Source: Brachybacterium nesterenkovii (GTDB lineage Bacteria > Actinomycetota > Actinomycetes > Actinomycetales > Dermabacteraceae). Taken from it: DNA of 50,997 nt. A program made the translations under genes and the position numbers. Where the stretch lies: contig NZ_FWFG01000061.1 of assembly GCF_900163655.1 (NCBI RefSeq), forward strand, positions 1 to 50,997, written 5' to 3'. The notes beneath the pieces were generated by a model, which was given only the letters and a program-made list of their open reading frames with translations, was not told where the DNA came from and did not search any database. Position 1 is the first letter of the stretch. Every line of letters begins with the position of its first letter. This document shows, piece after piece, positions 24,494-33,932 of this stretch.

Positions 24494-26010
24494 CCGCCGC
24501 GCCCGCGGTGCGCGTCGACGAGCTGCCCTGGCCCGGGCTCGACGTCTCGGGCCTGCGCATCCTCGTGACGGGCTTCGGCGTCTCCGGCTACGCGGTGGCC
24601 GACCAGACCATGCAGCGCGGCGCCCGCGTGACCGTCGTCGACGGCGCCCGCAGCGAGAGGAACCTCGAGCGGGCCCGGATCCTCGAGGTCCTCGGGGTCG
24701 ACGTGCGCCTCGGTCCCGAGCACACGAGCGCCCTGCCCGAGACCGCCGACGGCGCGCCCTTCGACCTCGTCGTCACCTCCCCGGGCTGGCGCCTCGACCA
24801 GCCCCTGCTCCTCGCCGCCGCCGACGCCGGGATCCCCGTGTGGAGCGAGGTCGAGCTGGCGCGCCGCATGCAGGCGCCCGACGGCCCCGCCTGGCTCGGC
24901 GTCACCGGCACCAACGGCAAGACCACCGTGGTCACGATGCTCGAGACGATCCTGCGTACGGCGGGGCTGCGCGCCGTCGCCTGCGGCAACGTCGGGCTGC
25001 CCGTCATCGAGGCGGCGCTGGACCCGGAGGGCTTCGACGTCCTCGCCGTCGAGCTCTCCTCCTTCCAGCTGCACCGCACCGAGCACGTGGCCTGCGAGGC
25101 CGCCGTGATCCTGGGCATCACCGAGGACCACCTCGACTGGCACGGCGGCATCGACGCCTATGCCGCCGACAAGGGCCGCATCTACGCCGACTGCGAGATC
25201 GCCTGCGTGTACTCCGTCGCCGACGAGCGCACGCGGCGCCTCGTCGAGGACGCGGACGTGCTCGAGGGCTGCCGCGCCATCGGCGTGACCCTCGGCGCCC
25301 CCGGCCTCTCCGAGCTCGGCGTCGTCGACGGCATCCTCGTCGACCGCGCGTTCCTCGACGACCGCGCGCACCGCGCCCTCGAGCTCGCGCACCTCGAGGA
25401 CCTCGCCCACCTGGGGCCGCACGGCGCGCCGCCGCACGTCGTCTTCGACGCCCTCGCCGCCGCCGCCCTCGCCCGCGCCCACGGCGTCGACCCGCTGCAC
25501 GTGCGCGAGGGCCTGCGCGCCTTCCGCGCCGGCGCCCACCGCGCCGAGGTCGTCGCCCGTGCCGGCGGCGTCGCCTGGGTGGACGACTCCAAGGCCACGA
25601 ACCCGGACGCGGCCGCCGCCTCCCTCGCCTCCACCGACTCCGTCGTCTGGATCGTCGGCGGGCTGACCAAGGGCGCCGACGTCGACGGCCTCGTCGCGAG
25701 CGCGGCCGCGCGCCTGCGCGGCGCCGTCGTGATCGGCGCGGACGGCACGCCCTTCCTCGAGGCGCTCGCCCGACACGCCGCCGACGTCCCCGTCCGTCGG
25801 ATCGAGCCGGGCCACACTGATGGCTCGACGCTCAGCGCGCGCGAGGTCATGGAGCAGGCGGTCGCAGCGGCCGCGGCGCTCGCCGAGGACGGCGACGCGG
25901 TGCTGATGGCCCCGGCGGCCGCGTCGATGGACCAGTTCGAGGACTACGCGGAGCGCGGCGACCTGTTCGCCGCGGCCGCCCGGGCGATCGCGGGGGAGGG
26001 CGCGGCATGA
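24490..26010 (+). CDS. murD: UDP-MurNAc-L-alanine:D-glutamate ligase
   Basis: Adds D-Glu to UDP-MurNAc-L-Ala. The 506-residue protein has an N-terminal Rossmann domain (ILVTGFGVSGYAVADQ), the P-loop GVTGTNGKTTVV (about 137-148), ELSSFQLH, ITEDHLDWH and the C-terminal DDSKATNPDA and LMAPAAASMDQFEDYAERG motifs. GTG 24490 overlaps the mraY stop (GTGA). The N-terminus is about 15 residues longer than the enterobacterial enzyme. It overlaps ftsW by 4 bp. Confidence 0.96.
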   Translation: MTAAPAVRVDELPWPGLDVSGLRILVTGFGVSGYAVADQTMQRGARVTVVDGARSERNLERARILEVLGVDVRLGPEHTSALPETADGAPFDLVVTSPGWRLDQPLLLAAADAGIPVWSEVELARRMQAPDGPAWLGVTGTNGKTTVVTMLETILRTAGLRAVACGNVGLPVIEAALDPEGFDVLAVELSSFQLHRTEHVACEAAVILGITEDHLDWHGGIDAYAADKGRIYADCEIACVYSVADERTRRLVEDADVLEGCRAIGVTLGAPGLSELGVVDGILVDRAFLDDRAHRALELAHLEDLAHLGPHGAPPHVVFDALAAAALARAHGVDPLHVREGLRAFRAGAHRAEVVARAGGVAWVDDSKATNPDAAAASLASTDSVVWIVGGLTKGADVDGLVASAAARLRGAVVIGADGTPFLEALARHAADVPVRRIEPGHTDGSTLSAREVMEQAVAAAAALAEDGDAVLMAPAAASMDQFEDYAERGDLFAAAARAIAGEGAA

Positions 26011-27623
26011 CGGCGGAGCAGACGCGGCGGCGCCCCCAGCGCTACCGACCCGAGCGCAGCACCACGGTCCTGCGCACGAGCGACGAGAACCCCCTGGGCG
26101 ACGTCGGCGGGAGGGTCCGCGAGGGCATCGCCACCTGGCTGCGCTCGCCGGCCCTCGATTTCTATGCGCTCCTCGTCATCGGCGGGCTGCTGCTGGGCAT
26201 CGGGCTGGTGATGGTGCTCTCGAGCTCCATGATCATCTCGCTGGGCCGCGGGGAGTCCCCGTACGCGGGCCTCATCAGCCAGGGCCGCTTCGCGCTCATC
26301 GGGCTGCCGCTCCTGGTGCTCGCGGCCCTCCTGCGTCCCGGGTTCTACCGGCGGATGGCCTGGCCGCTGCTGCTGGTGGGATTCGCGCTGCAGATGCTCG
26401 TGTTCACCCCCCTGGGCTTCGGCGCGGGCGGCAACCGCAACTGGATCCGCATCGGCTCGATGACGCTGCAGCCCTCGGAGCTGCTCAAGCTCGCCCTCGC
26501 GGTGTGGATCGCGTCGATCGTCGCGATGAAGCGCCCGCTGATGAACCAGCCCAAGCACCTGCTGTTCCCGATCGCGCCCGTGATCGTGATCGCGCTCGGC
26601 CTCGTGCTGTACGGGCACGACCTGGGCACCGCGATGGTCATGTGCATGCTCATCGCCGGCAGCCTGTGGGTGGCGGGCGTCCCGCGCCGCTGGTTCGCGC
26701 TCGCCGCGGCCGTCGGCGTCGTCAGCGTGACCGGCATGGTCCTCACGAGCGCCAACCGCATGGCCCGCATCACCACCTGGCTGCACGGCGAATGCGTCGG
26801 CTCCTCCTGCTACCAGGCCGATCACGGCCTCATGGCGCTCGCGGAGGGCGGCTGGTGGGGCGTGGGGCTCGGCGAGTCCCGCCAGAAGTGGGGCCTGCTG
26901 CCCGCGGCGGACAACGACTACATCTTCGCCGTCCTGGGGGAGGAGATGGGCCTGTTCGGGACGCTGGGCGTGCTCGCGCTGTTCGCGGCCCTCGCCCTCG
27001 TCCTCCTGCGCATGATCACCCGGATCGACGACCTGTTCGTCCAGGTCGCGGTCGCGGGCATCAGCGCCTGGCTGCTGGGCCAGGCCTTCACGAACATGAT
27101 GGTCGTGACCGGGCTGCTGCCCGTCCTCGGCGTCCCGCTGCCGTTCATCTCGGCCGGCGGCTCGGCGCTCGTCACCTCGATGACCGCTCTCGGGGTGCTG
27201 CTGTCCTTCGCCCGGCACGAGCCGGGCGCCGCCGATGCGATCCGGGCGCGCGTGGGGCGCGTCCGCCGCGGCGCCACCGTCGTGCCCGCCCCGGCCGGGG
27301 CGCAGGCCGCGCCGCGCAGCGCCCGCGCCCGCCGCCGCTCGGCCGCCAAGGCCGCGCGCGCCGCGAGCCGGAGCTCCGCGTCCGGCGCCTCCTCCCGCGG
27401 CCGCACCACCACCGCCGGCACCCGGGGCTCCTCGCCGCGACGGGGCGCCGGCACGCGCGGCGGCACCGGTGCGCGCGGCGGCACCTCCTCCCGGAGCGGC
27501 AGCACCGCGTCTCGGGCGGGCGGCGGCTCCCGGGCCCGGGCCGGGGGCGGCTCACGGACCGGAGCGGCGCAGCCCGCATCCCCTGCACCCTCCCGCACCC
27601 GACGCACGCGAGGCACCCGATGA
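26007..27623 (+). CDS. ftsW: Septal peptidoglycan polymerase FtsW, with long basic C-tail
   Basis: A SEDS-family glycosyltransferase that polymerises lipid II at the septum with FtsI. Of 538 residues, 50-400 form the ten-helix SEDS core with GAGGNRNWIRIG, QPSELLKLA, the EGGWWGVGLGESRQKWGLLPAADNDYIFA region and SAGGSALVTSM. After about residue 407 comes a cytoplasmic, apparently disordered tail of about 130 residues, rich in Arg, Ser, Gly and Thr with almost no acidic residues. Mycobacterial FtsW also has a C-terminal tail that contacts FtsZ, so this one may bind division or polar proteins. It overlaps murD and murG by 4 bp each. Confidence 0.95.
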   Translation: MTAEQTRRRPQRYRPERSTTVLRTSDENPLGDVGGRVREGIATWLRSPALDFYALLVIGGLLLGIGLVMVLSSSMIISLGRGESPYAGLISQGRFALIGLPLLVLAALLRPGFYRRMAWPLLLVGFALQMLVFTPLGFGAGGNRNWIRIGSMTLQPSELLKLALAVWIASIVAMKRPLMNQPKHLLFPIAPVIVIALGLVLYGHDLGTAMVMCMLIAGSLWVAGVPRRWFALAAAVGVVSVTGMVLTSANRMARITTWLHGECVGSSCYQADHGLMALAEGGWWGVGLGESRQKWGLLPAADNDYIFAVLGEEMGLFGTLGVLALFAALALVLLRMITRIDDLFVQVAVAGISAWLLGQAFTNMMVVTGLLPVLGVPLPFISAGGSALVTSMTALGVLLSFARHEPGAADAIRARVGRVRRGATVVPAPAGAQAAPRSARARRRSAAKAARAASRSSASGASSRGRTTTAGTRGSSPRRGAGTRGGTGARGGTSSRSGSTASRAGGGSRARAGGGSRTGAAQPASPAPSRTRRTRGTR

Positions 27624-28708
27624 CCACCGCACCGCGCATCCTCCTGGCCGGCGGCGGCACCGCCGGGCATGTCTCCCCGCTGCTGGCGACCGCCGCGGCG
27701 CTGCGCGAGCTCGAGCCCGAGGCCGAGCTCGTCGTCCTCGGGACGAAGGACGGTCTGGAGGCCGACCTCGTCCCCGCCGCGGGCCTCGAGCTCGTGACGA
27801 TCGACAAGGTCCCCTTCCCGCGCCGCCCCGACGGCGCGGCCCTGCGCTTCCCCGCGCGCTTCGCCGGCACCCTGCGCCGCGTCCGCGCCCTGCTGCGCGA
27901 GCGCCGCATCGACGCCGTCGTGGGCTTCGGCGGCTACGTCTGCCCGCCGGCGTACCTCGCGGCCGCCGCTGCGCGCGTCCCGCTCGTCGTCCACGAGGCC
28001 AACCGGCGCCCCGGGCTGGCCAACCGCCTGGGCGCCCGCCGCGCCGCCGTCGTCGCGACGGCCTTCTCCGACACCCCGCTGCCGCGCGCCGAGCGCGTGG
28101 GCATGCCGATGCGCCGCGGGATCGCGCACCTGGACCGCGCCGCCCGGCGCGACGAGGCGGTGCGGGGCCTCGGCCTGGACCCGGCGCGCCCCGTGCTGCT
28201 CGTGACGGGCGGATCGCTCGGCGCCCAGCGCCTGAACGAGGCGGTCGCGGGCGCGGCCGACGAGATGCTCGCCGCGGGGGCGCAGATCCTCCACGTGACG
28301 GGCAAGGGCAAGGGGGCGCCCGCGAGCGCCGAGCGCGAGGGATACCGGGTGCTCGAGTACGTGAGCGCGATGGAGGAGGCGTACGCCGCCGCCGACCTCG
28401 CCGTGACGCGCTCGGGCTCGGGCACGGTCAGCGAGGTCACGGCCGTCGGCCTGCCCGCCGTCTTCGTGCCGCTGCCCATCGGCAACGGGGAGCAGGCCCT
28501 CAACGGCCAGGAGGTCGTCGCCGCGGGCGGCGCCCTCATGATCGACGACGCCGACTTCACGGCGCAGACCCTCACGCGGACCGCGCTGCCGCTGCTGCTG
28601 GATCCCGAGCGCCTCGCGGCCATGTCGCAGGCCGCCCGCGCCTTCGGGATCCCGGACGCGGCCGAGCAGCTCGCGCAGCGGGTGATCAGCGCCGCACGCC
28701 GCGCCTGA
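27620..28708 (+). CDS. murG: Lipid II synthase MurG (GlcNAc transferase)
   Basis: Adds GlcNAc to lipid I on the inner membrane face. The 362-residue GT-B enzyme has the glycine loop LAGGGTAGHVSPLLA (about 8-22), the second loop GFGGYVCPPAYLAA, VTGGSLGAQRLNEAV at the start of the C-terminal domain, and the UDP-GlcNAc site TRSGSGTVSEVTAVGLPAVFVP with NGEQALNGQEV. ATG 27620 overlaps ftsW by 4 bp. The coupled run ends here: murC starts 35 bp downstream behind its own promoter. Confidence 0.96.
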   Translation: MTTAPRILLAGGGTAGHVSPLLATAAALRELEPEAELVVLGTKDGLEADLVPAAGLELVTIDKVPFPRRPDGAALRFPARFAGTLRRVRALLRERRIDAVVGFGGYVCPPAYLAAAAARVPLVVHEANRRPGLANRLGARRAAVVATAFSDTPLPRAERVGMPMRRGIAHLDRAARRDEAVRGLGLDPARPVLLVTGGSLGAQRLNEAVAGAADEMLAAGAQILHVTGKGKGAPASAEREGYRVLEYVSAMEEAYAAADLAVTRSGSGTVSEVTAVGLPAVFVPLPIGNGEQALNGQEVVAAGGALMIDDADFTAQTLTRTALPLLLDPERLAAMSQAARAFGIPDAAEQLAQRVISAARRA

Positions 28709-28731
28709 GCGCGGCCCCGCACCCCTGGCGC

Positions 28732-28737
28732 TAGCGT
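28732..28737 (+). promoter_or_regulatory. -10 box of leaderless murC promoter
   Basis: TAGCGT is followed by 6 nt and ATG at 28744. It splits the dcw cluster into separately promoted blocks. Confidence 0.6.
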
Positions 28738-28743
28738 GGCTCC

Positions 28744-30258
28744 ATGACCCGCGACGCTTCCCCCGTGACCCCCGACGCCTCCCGCCCCGACCCGGGGGCG
28801 CCGGCGCCCGAGGTCCGCACGATGCTCCGCCCCGGCCCCGTGGTCACGCGCGCCGACTGGCCCGAGACCCCGGTGCGCTCGCTGCACGTGATCCGCATCG
28901 GCGGCGCGGGCATGTCGGCCGTCGCCCGCCTCGCGCTCGAGGCGGGGCTCGCGGTCAGCGGCTCGGACTCCCAGGACGGCCAGTTCATCGCGCCGCTGCG
29001 CGAGGCCGGCGCCCGCATCGGCATCGGATTCGACGCGGAGCTCCTGGCCGAGGACTGCGACCTGGTGGCGGTCTCGACCGCCGTCCGGCCCGACAACCCC
29101 GAGGTGATCGCGGCGCATGAGCGCGGCATCGCGGTGATCCACCGGGCGGCGGCGCTCGCCGGGCTGCTGGGGGAGCGCCGCACGATCGCGGTGGCCGGCA
29201 CCCACGGCAAGACGTCCACGACCGCCATGGCGACCGTCGCGCTGCGCGGCGGCGGGGACGATCCCGCGTGGGCGCTGGGCGCCGCGGTCCCGGACCTGGG
29301 CCGCAACGCCGGGTTCGGCACGGGGACCAGCGCCGTGGTCGAGGCCGACGAGTCCGACGGCTCCTTCCTGGCCTTCGCGCCGCGCGCCGTGGTGGTCACG
29401 AACCTCGAGCCCGATCACCTGGACTTCCACGGCACGCTCGAGAACCTGACGGCGGCCTTCGACGCGCTCACGGAGCGGATCGTCGACGGCGGGGCGCTGA
29501 TCGTGTGCGCCGACGATCCGGGCGCCGCGGCGCTCGGGGAGCGGGCCGCGGTGCGCGGCGTGCGCGTCGAGCGCTACGGCACGGGCGACGACGTCGATTG
29601 GCGGGTGGTCTCGGAGGAGGCGCGTGCGGACGGCACCGCGGTCGCGTACGCGACGCCCGCCGGGGAGGCGAGCGCGACGCTGGCCGTCCACGGCCACCAC
29701 AACGTCCTCAACGCCCTCGGCGCCCTCGCCGCCGCCCACGCCGCGCTGCCCGAGGCCGCCGTGCAGGACCTGCTCGGCGGCATCGCCCCGTTCACGGGGG
29801 CGTCGCGGCGCTTCGAGAAGAAGGGCACGCGTGCGGGCGTCACCGTCTACGACGACTACGCGCACCATCCGCGCGAGGTGGCCGCGACGATCGCCGCGGC
29901 CCGCGGGATCGTCGGCGAGGGCCGCGTGATCGCGGTGTTCCAGCCGCATCTGTTCTCCCGCACGCGCGATTTCGCGAGCGACTTCGCCGCGGCGCTGGCC
30001 GGGGCCGACGAGGCGCTCGTGATGCCCGTCTACGCCGCCCGCGAGGATCCGGACCCCGCCACCACGGCCCGCACGATCACCGACCTGGCGCCCGCCGGGG
30101 CCTCGGTGCGCCCCCTCGACGACCGCGCGGAGGTCGCCGGACTCGTGGCCGGTGCGGCGCGTCCCGGGGACGTCGTGCTCATGCTCGGTGCGGGCGATGT
30201 GGTCGAGGAGACGCCCGTCGTCCTGGCCGCGCTCGCGGATGCGGAGGAGCGCGCCTGA
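28744..30258 (+). CDS. murC: UDP-MurNAc:L-alanine ligase
   Basis: Adds the first stem-peptide residue. The 504-residue protein has the N-terminal nucleotide motif IRIGGAGMSAVARLA (about 51-65), GSDSQDG, the P-loop VAGTHGKTSTTAM (about 152-164), VEADESDGSF, NLEPDHLDFH and YDDYAHHPREV. The 45 residues before the Rossmann fold are a Pro/Asp-rich extension. ATG 28744 is supported by a leaderless -10 box and not by a ribosome site. The stop overlaps the ftsQ start (TGATG), so murC and ftsQ form one unit. Confidence 0.96.
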   Translation: MTRDASPVTPDASRPDPGAPAPEVRTMLRPGPVVTRADWPETPVRSLHVIRIGGAGMSAVARLALEAGLAVSGSDSQDGQFIAPLREAGARIGIGFDAELLAEDCDLVAVSTAVRPDNPEVIAAHERGIAVIHRAAALAGLLGERRTIAVAGTHGKTSTTAMATVALRGGGDDPAWALGAAVPDLGRNAGFGTGTSAVVEADESDGSFLAFAPRAVVVTNLEPDHLDFHGTLENLTAAFDALTERIVDGGALIVCADDPGAAALGERAAVRGVRVERYGTGDDVDWRVVSEEARADGTAVAYATPAGEASATLAVHGHHNVLNALGALAAAHAALPEAAVQDLLGGIAPFTGASRRFEKKGTRAGVTVYDDYAHHPREVAATIAAARGIVGEGRVIAVFQPHLFSRTRDFASDFAAALAGADEALVMPVYAAREDPDPATTARTITDLAPAGASVRPLDDRAEVAGLVAGAARPGDVVLMLGAGDVVEETPVVLAALADAEERA

Positions 30259-31415
30259 TGGCCCGCCGCCCCCCGGCGCCGCGGCGCCCCGGGCCCGGAG
30301 GCGCGCACCTGCGCCCCCCGGAGCAGAAGCGGACGGACGCCCCCGCGGCGCCCGAGGAGCGCACGGACGCGCCGTCCTCCCGCGGCGGCGCGGAGTCCCG
30401 CCGTGAGGAGGCCGCGTCCCCGGGGCGCACCCGGGTCCACGGCGATGGCGGCGCCCGGCGCGGGCGCTCGCGGACCGGGCGCCGTTCGCCCGAGGCGACC
30501 GAGGCGCCTGAGCCGTCGGGGCGTCGAGGCGCCGAGGGGCGCACGGCGCCGGCCCCCGAGCGCAGGTCCGCGCCTGCCGCCTCGCGCAAGACCGTGTCTG
30601 CTCCCGAGCGCAAGACCGCGCCTGCGCCTGCTTCCGCACGTGATGCGTCGACGACCGATGGCGCGCGCGGCGGCGTCCTCGTCCCGGCCGCCGACCGGTT
30701 CCGCGACCTCGTCCGGCCGCGTCCGTGGCGGCGGCGTCGGAGCGCGATCATCGTCACCGCCGCGGTGCTGGTGCTCGCGCTCGTCGCGGCGATCCTCACG
30801 CTGCTGTACGCCCCGTACTTCAGGGTCCAGCAGGTGAGCGTGCGCGGCACGAGCTACGTCGATCCCGCGGCGGTCGAGGAGGCCGTCGCCTCCGGCAAGG
30901 GCACGAGCATCCTCACGCTCCCGACCGGGGATCTCGCCCGCTCGGCCGCCTCGGTCCCCGGGGTGCGCACGGCGGAGGTCAGCCGCTCCTGGCCCCACGG
31001 CGTGGCGGTGACGATCGTCGAGCGCGAGCCGCTGGCGACGGTGACGGAGGCGGGCGGCTCCACCGTGATCGTGGACGCCGAGGGCGTGCCGCTGCCCGAT
31101 GCGGCCGCGCAGGACCGCCACCTGGTCCCGCTGCAGGTGGGGGAGGGATCCGTGGACGACGCCGGGGCCACGCACGCGATGCTCGACGTCCTCGCCGCTC
31201 TGCCCGACGACCTGCGCGGGAGGGTCACCGCGATCACGGCCACGACCCCCACGGACGTGACGCTGGCGGTGCGGACCGACTCCCACGGGGACAAGACGCT
31301 CGTGTGGGGCGACGCGAAGGACTCGAAGCTCAAGGGGCAGGTGACCGCGGCGCTCCTGGAGACGCCGGGCACCGTCATCGACGTGTCCTCCCCGGTGGCC
31401 CCCGTCACCCGCTGA
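30258..31415 (+). CDS. ftsQ: Cell division protein FtsQ with long cytoplasmic tail
   Basis: A bitopic divisome scaffold that recruits FtsL/FtsB partners. The 385 residues comprise a very long cytoplasmic tail (1-160) of low-complexity Arg/Pro/Ala/Glu sequence with near-repeats (APERRSAPAASRK, SAPERKTAPAPAS), one membrane segment (about 163-184), a POTRA domain beginning FRVQQVSVRGTSYVDPAAV and a FtsQ/DivIB domain to the end. The tail is far longer than the approximately 25 residues of E. coli FtsQ. ATG 30258 overlaps the murC stop, but a downstream start cannot be excluded. Confidence 0.92.
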   Translation: MARRPPAPRRPGPGGAHLRPPEQKRTDAPAAPEERTDAPSSRGGAESRREEAASPGRTRVHGDGGARRGRSRTGRRSPEATEAPEPSGRRGAEGRTAPAPERRSAPAASRKTVSAPERKTAPAPASARDASTTDGARGGVLVPAADRFRDLVRPRPWRRRRSAIIVTAAVLVLALVAAILTLLYAPYFRVQQVSVRGTSYVDPAAVEEAVASGKGTSILTLPTGDLARSAASVPGVRTAEVSRSWPHGVAVTIVEREPLATVTEAGGSTVIVDAEGVPLPDAAAQDRHLVPLQVGEGSVDDAGATHAMLDVLAALPDDLRGRVTAITATTPTDVTLAVRTDSHGDKTLVWGDAKDSKLKGQVTAALLETPGTVIDVSSPVAPVTR

Positions 31416-31514
31416 GGCGCGGGCCCGGTGCCTCGGACGGCCGCCGCCGCGACAGGCCGAGGGCGACCGGCGGCGACGGCCCTCACGCCGCGCCCGACAC
31501 GCCAGGCCCGGTCG

Positions 31515-31543
31515 TTGCGCCGGGGCGGGGCCGTCCCTAGCGT
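31515..31543 (+). promoter_or_regulatory. ftsZ promoter
   Basis: -35 TTGCGC (31515-31520), 17-bp spacer, -10 TAGCGT (31538-31543). Predicted start near 31550 gives a leader of about 110 nt. Confidence 0.65.
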
Positions 31544-31554
31544 CGAGGTAGGCG

Positions 31555-31725
31555 ATGACCGCCCCCGAGTCTGAACCTCAAGTCGAGGTCGAGGGTTCGA
31601 GGCGGGCGCGGAATCAGCCTCTGACCAGCAGCAGCGCACCCAAGAGCAAGGACGTACCCCCGTGGCCGGATCTCAGAACTACCTCGCAGTCATCAAGGTC
31701 GTCGGTGTCGGCGGCGGCGGCGTGA
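31555..31725 (+). other. Possible upstream ORF overlapping ftsZ start
   Basis: ATG 31555 opens a 56-codon frame ([14 protein letters not shown]...) that runs through the ftsZ GTG at 31662 in another frame and stops at 31723-31725. It begins about 5 nt after the predicted transcription start. Translation is unproven. Confidence 0.25.
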
Positions 31726-33068
31726 ACGCCGTCAACCGCATGATCGAGTCGGGTCTCAAGGGCGTCGAGTTCATCGCGATCAACACCGACGCGCAGGCGC
31801 TCCTCATGTCCGATGCGGACGTCAAGCTCGATGTGGGCAAGGAGCTCACGCGCGGCCTCGGCGCCGGCGCGGACCCCGAGGTCGGCCGCAAGGCCGCCGA
31901 GGACCACGCCGAGGAGATCGAGGAGGTCCTGCGCGGGGCCGACATGGTCTTCGTCACCGCCGGCGAGGGCGGCGGCACCGGCACCGGCGGCGCGCCCGTC
32001 GTGGCCAAGATCGCCCGCAGCCTCGGCGCGCTGACCATCGGCGTGGTCACCCGCCCGTTCACCTTCGAGGGCCGCCGCCGCTCGACCCAGGCGGAGTCCG
32101 GCATCGCCGCGCTGCAGTCCGAGGTCGACACCCTCATCGTGATCCCCAACGATCGCCTCCTGTCGATCGCCGACAAGCAGGTGTCGATGCTGGACGCCTT
32201 CAAGTCGGCCGATCAGGTGCTGCTGTCGGGCGTCCAGGGCATCACCGACCTCATCACCACCCCGGGCCTCATCAACCTCGACTTCGCGGACGTCAAGTCC
32301 GTCATGCAGGGCGCGGGCTCGGCCCTCATGGGCATCGGCTCCTCCCGCGGCGACGACCGCGCGCTGCAGGCCGCGGAGCTCGCCGTGTCCAGCCCGCTGC
32401 TCGAGGCCTCCATCGACGGCGCCTACGGCGTCCTGCTGTCCATCCAGGGCGGCAGCGACCTCGGCCTCTACGAGGTCTCCGAGGCGGCCCGCCTGGTGCA
32501 GGAGGCCGCGCACCCGGACGCGAACCTCATTTTCGGCGCCATCATCGACGACGCCCTGGGCGACGAGGTCCGCGTGACCGTCATCGCCGCGGGCTTCGAG
32601 GCCGGCGGCCCGACCCCGCGCCACGACGCCCAGCAGGCCCGCCCGTCGGTCCAGCAGAGCCCCTCGCGGCCCGCCGCGGAGCCCCGCCCGGCCGCCGTGC
32701 AGCGTCCCGCCTCGCAGTCCTCCGCCCGCCCCGCGGGCGATCAGGGCCGCGGCGCCGGCGCGTTCTCGGGCGGCTGGGGCGCTCCCCAGCAGCAGTTCAC
32801 GCCCTCGCGCCCCGTCGTCGAGGAGGACCGGCGCGAGGACCCCGCGGAGTCGGAGCAGCCCTCGTCCGCGCAGGGCCAGCCGTCCTTCGGCCAGCAGCAG
32901 GCGCCCCAGCAGGCCGCGGCCCCGCAGCAGGGCGGCCAGTACGGTCAGCAGGCCCCGCAGCAGGAGGACCCGCAGGAGACCCAGCGCATGGAGCCGGTGC
33001 GCCCGCCGCGCATCGAGGAGGGCCCGGCCGGCGACGACGACCTGGACCTCCCGTCGTTCCTGAAGTGA
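31662..33068 (+). CDS. ftsZ: Cell division GTPase FtsZ
   Basis: A tubulin homologue forming the Z ring. Of 468 residues, 1-315 are the GTPase core: [17 protein letters not shown], the tubulin signature [10 protein letters not shown] (about 104-113) and the T7 loop NLDFADVK. A Gln/Pro/Arg-rich linker of about 130 residues follows, then the conserved C-terminal peptide [11 protein letters not shown], which binds SepF and FtsW. GTG 31662 is preceded by AAGGA at 10-14 nt. It has its own promoter at 31515. Confidence 0.98.
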   Translation: MAGSQNYLAVIKVVGVGGGGVNAVNRMIESGLKGVEFIAINTDAQALLMSDADVKLDVGKELTRGLGAGADPEVGRKAAEDHAEEIEEVLRGADMVFVTAGEGGGTGTGGAPVVAKIARSLGALTIGVVTRPFTFEGRRRSTQAESGIAALQSEVDTLIVIPNDRLLSIADKQVSMLDAFKSADQVLLSGVQGITDLITTPGLINLDFADVKSVMQGAGSALMGIGSSRGDDRALQAAELAVSSPLLEASIDGAYGVLLSIQGGSDLGLYEVSEAARLVQEAAHPDANLIFGAIIDDALGDEVRVTVIAAGFEAGGPTPRHDAQQARPSVQQSPSRPAAEPRPAAVQRPASQSSARPAGDQGRGAGAFSGGWGAPQQQFTPSRPVVEEDRREDPAESEQPSSAQGQPSFGQQQAPQQAAAPQQGGQYGQQAPQQEDPQETQRMEPVRPPRIEEGPAGDDDLDLPSFLK

Positions 33069-33078
33069 GCCGCTGACG

Positions 33079-33831
33079 GTGACCTCGTTTCTTCCCGGTG
33101 CACGGGCCTCGCGTCTTCGCGGGGCCCGTGCCCTGTTTACCGCCCGGTCCGGCGGCGTCTCCGAGGGCCATTGGTCCTCGCTGAACCTCGCGCGCCACGT
33201 GGGCGATGAGCCCGCCCGCGTCGAGGCCAACCGAGCACGCCTCGAGACGGCCCTGGCGCGCCGCGTCGTCTACGTCGAGCAGGTGCACTCGGCCGACGTC
33301 GTGACCGTGGACGCCGAGACGGGCGTCGACGACCTCGCCGCCCACCCGCGGCGCGCCGACGCCCTGGTCACGGCGCGGTCCGACGTGGCCCTCGCGATCA
33401 TGGTGGCCGACTGCCTGCCCGTGCTCCTCGTGGATGCGGAGGCGGGCGTCGTCGGCGCCGCCCATGCGGGGCGCCGGGGCCTGCTCGACGGGATCCTCCC
33501 GGCGACGGTCGAGGCCATGGAGGGGCTCGGAGCGCGCGCGGAGGCGATCGCCGCGGAGATCGGGCCGAGCGTCTGCGGGCGCTGCTACGAGGTCCCCGCG
33601 GCGATGCGCGACGAGTCCGAGGCGCTGATCGGCGGCATCGGCGCCGAGACGTCGTGGGGCACCCCGTCGCTCGATCTGCGCGCTGGAGCCGTGTCCTCCC
33701 TCGTCTCAGCCGGGCTCGATGCCGCGAACGTGCTGGCCGATGCGCCGTGCACGGTCGAGGACGAGGCCTTCTTCTCCTACCGGCGCGCGGCGACGACGGG
33801 ACGCTTCGCGGGCGCGGTCGCCCTGCCCTGA
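33079..33831 (+). CDS. pgeF: Multicopper polyphenol oxidase-like purine nucleoside phosphorylase (YfiH/PgeF family)
   Basis: A 250-residue laccase-domain protein. Members act as purine nucleoside phosphorylases, and E. coli PgeF edits the peptidoglycan precursor UDP-MurNAc-L-Ser. Metal-ligand motifs are present: VEQVHSADV (His), VADCLPVLL (Cys), GAAHAGRRGL (His) and SVCGRCYEVP. GTG 33079 lies 10 bp after ftsZ. In many actinobacteria yggS follows; here it is absent and sepF comes next after about 300 bp. Confidence 0.92.
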   Translation: MTSFLPGARASRLRGARALFTARSGGVSEGHWSSLNLARHVGDEPARVEANRARLETALARRVVYVEQVHSADVVTVDAETGVDDLAAHPRRADALVTARSDVALAIMVADCLPVLLVDAEAGVVGAAHAGRRGLLDGILPATVEAMEGLGARAEAIAAEIGPSVCGRCYEVPAAMRDESEALIGGIGAETSWGTPSLDLRAGAVSSLVSAGLDAANVLADAPCTVEDEAFFSYRRAATTGRFAGAVALP

Positions 33832-33856
33832 CGCGCGGCATCGCGGTGCCCTGACT

Positions 33857-33932
33857 CGCAGTGCCGCGCTGCCCTGACACTCAGCGTCACCATCTCCCGA
33901 CGCGCAGCGCCGCGGTGCTCTGATGCTCAGCG
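33857..33932. repeat. Two 30-bp direct repeats between pgeF and sepF
   Basis: Copies at 33857-33886 and 33903-33932 differ at five positions (CGCAGYGCCGCGSTGCYCTG core), with a weaker partial copy just before. The 301-bp gap also has a -10-like TACGTT at 34023-34028 that may serve sepF; no gene is seen. Confidence 0.7.
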
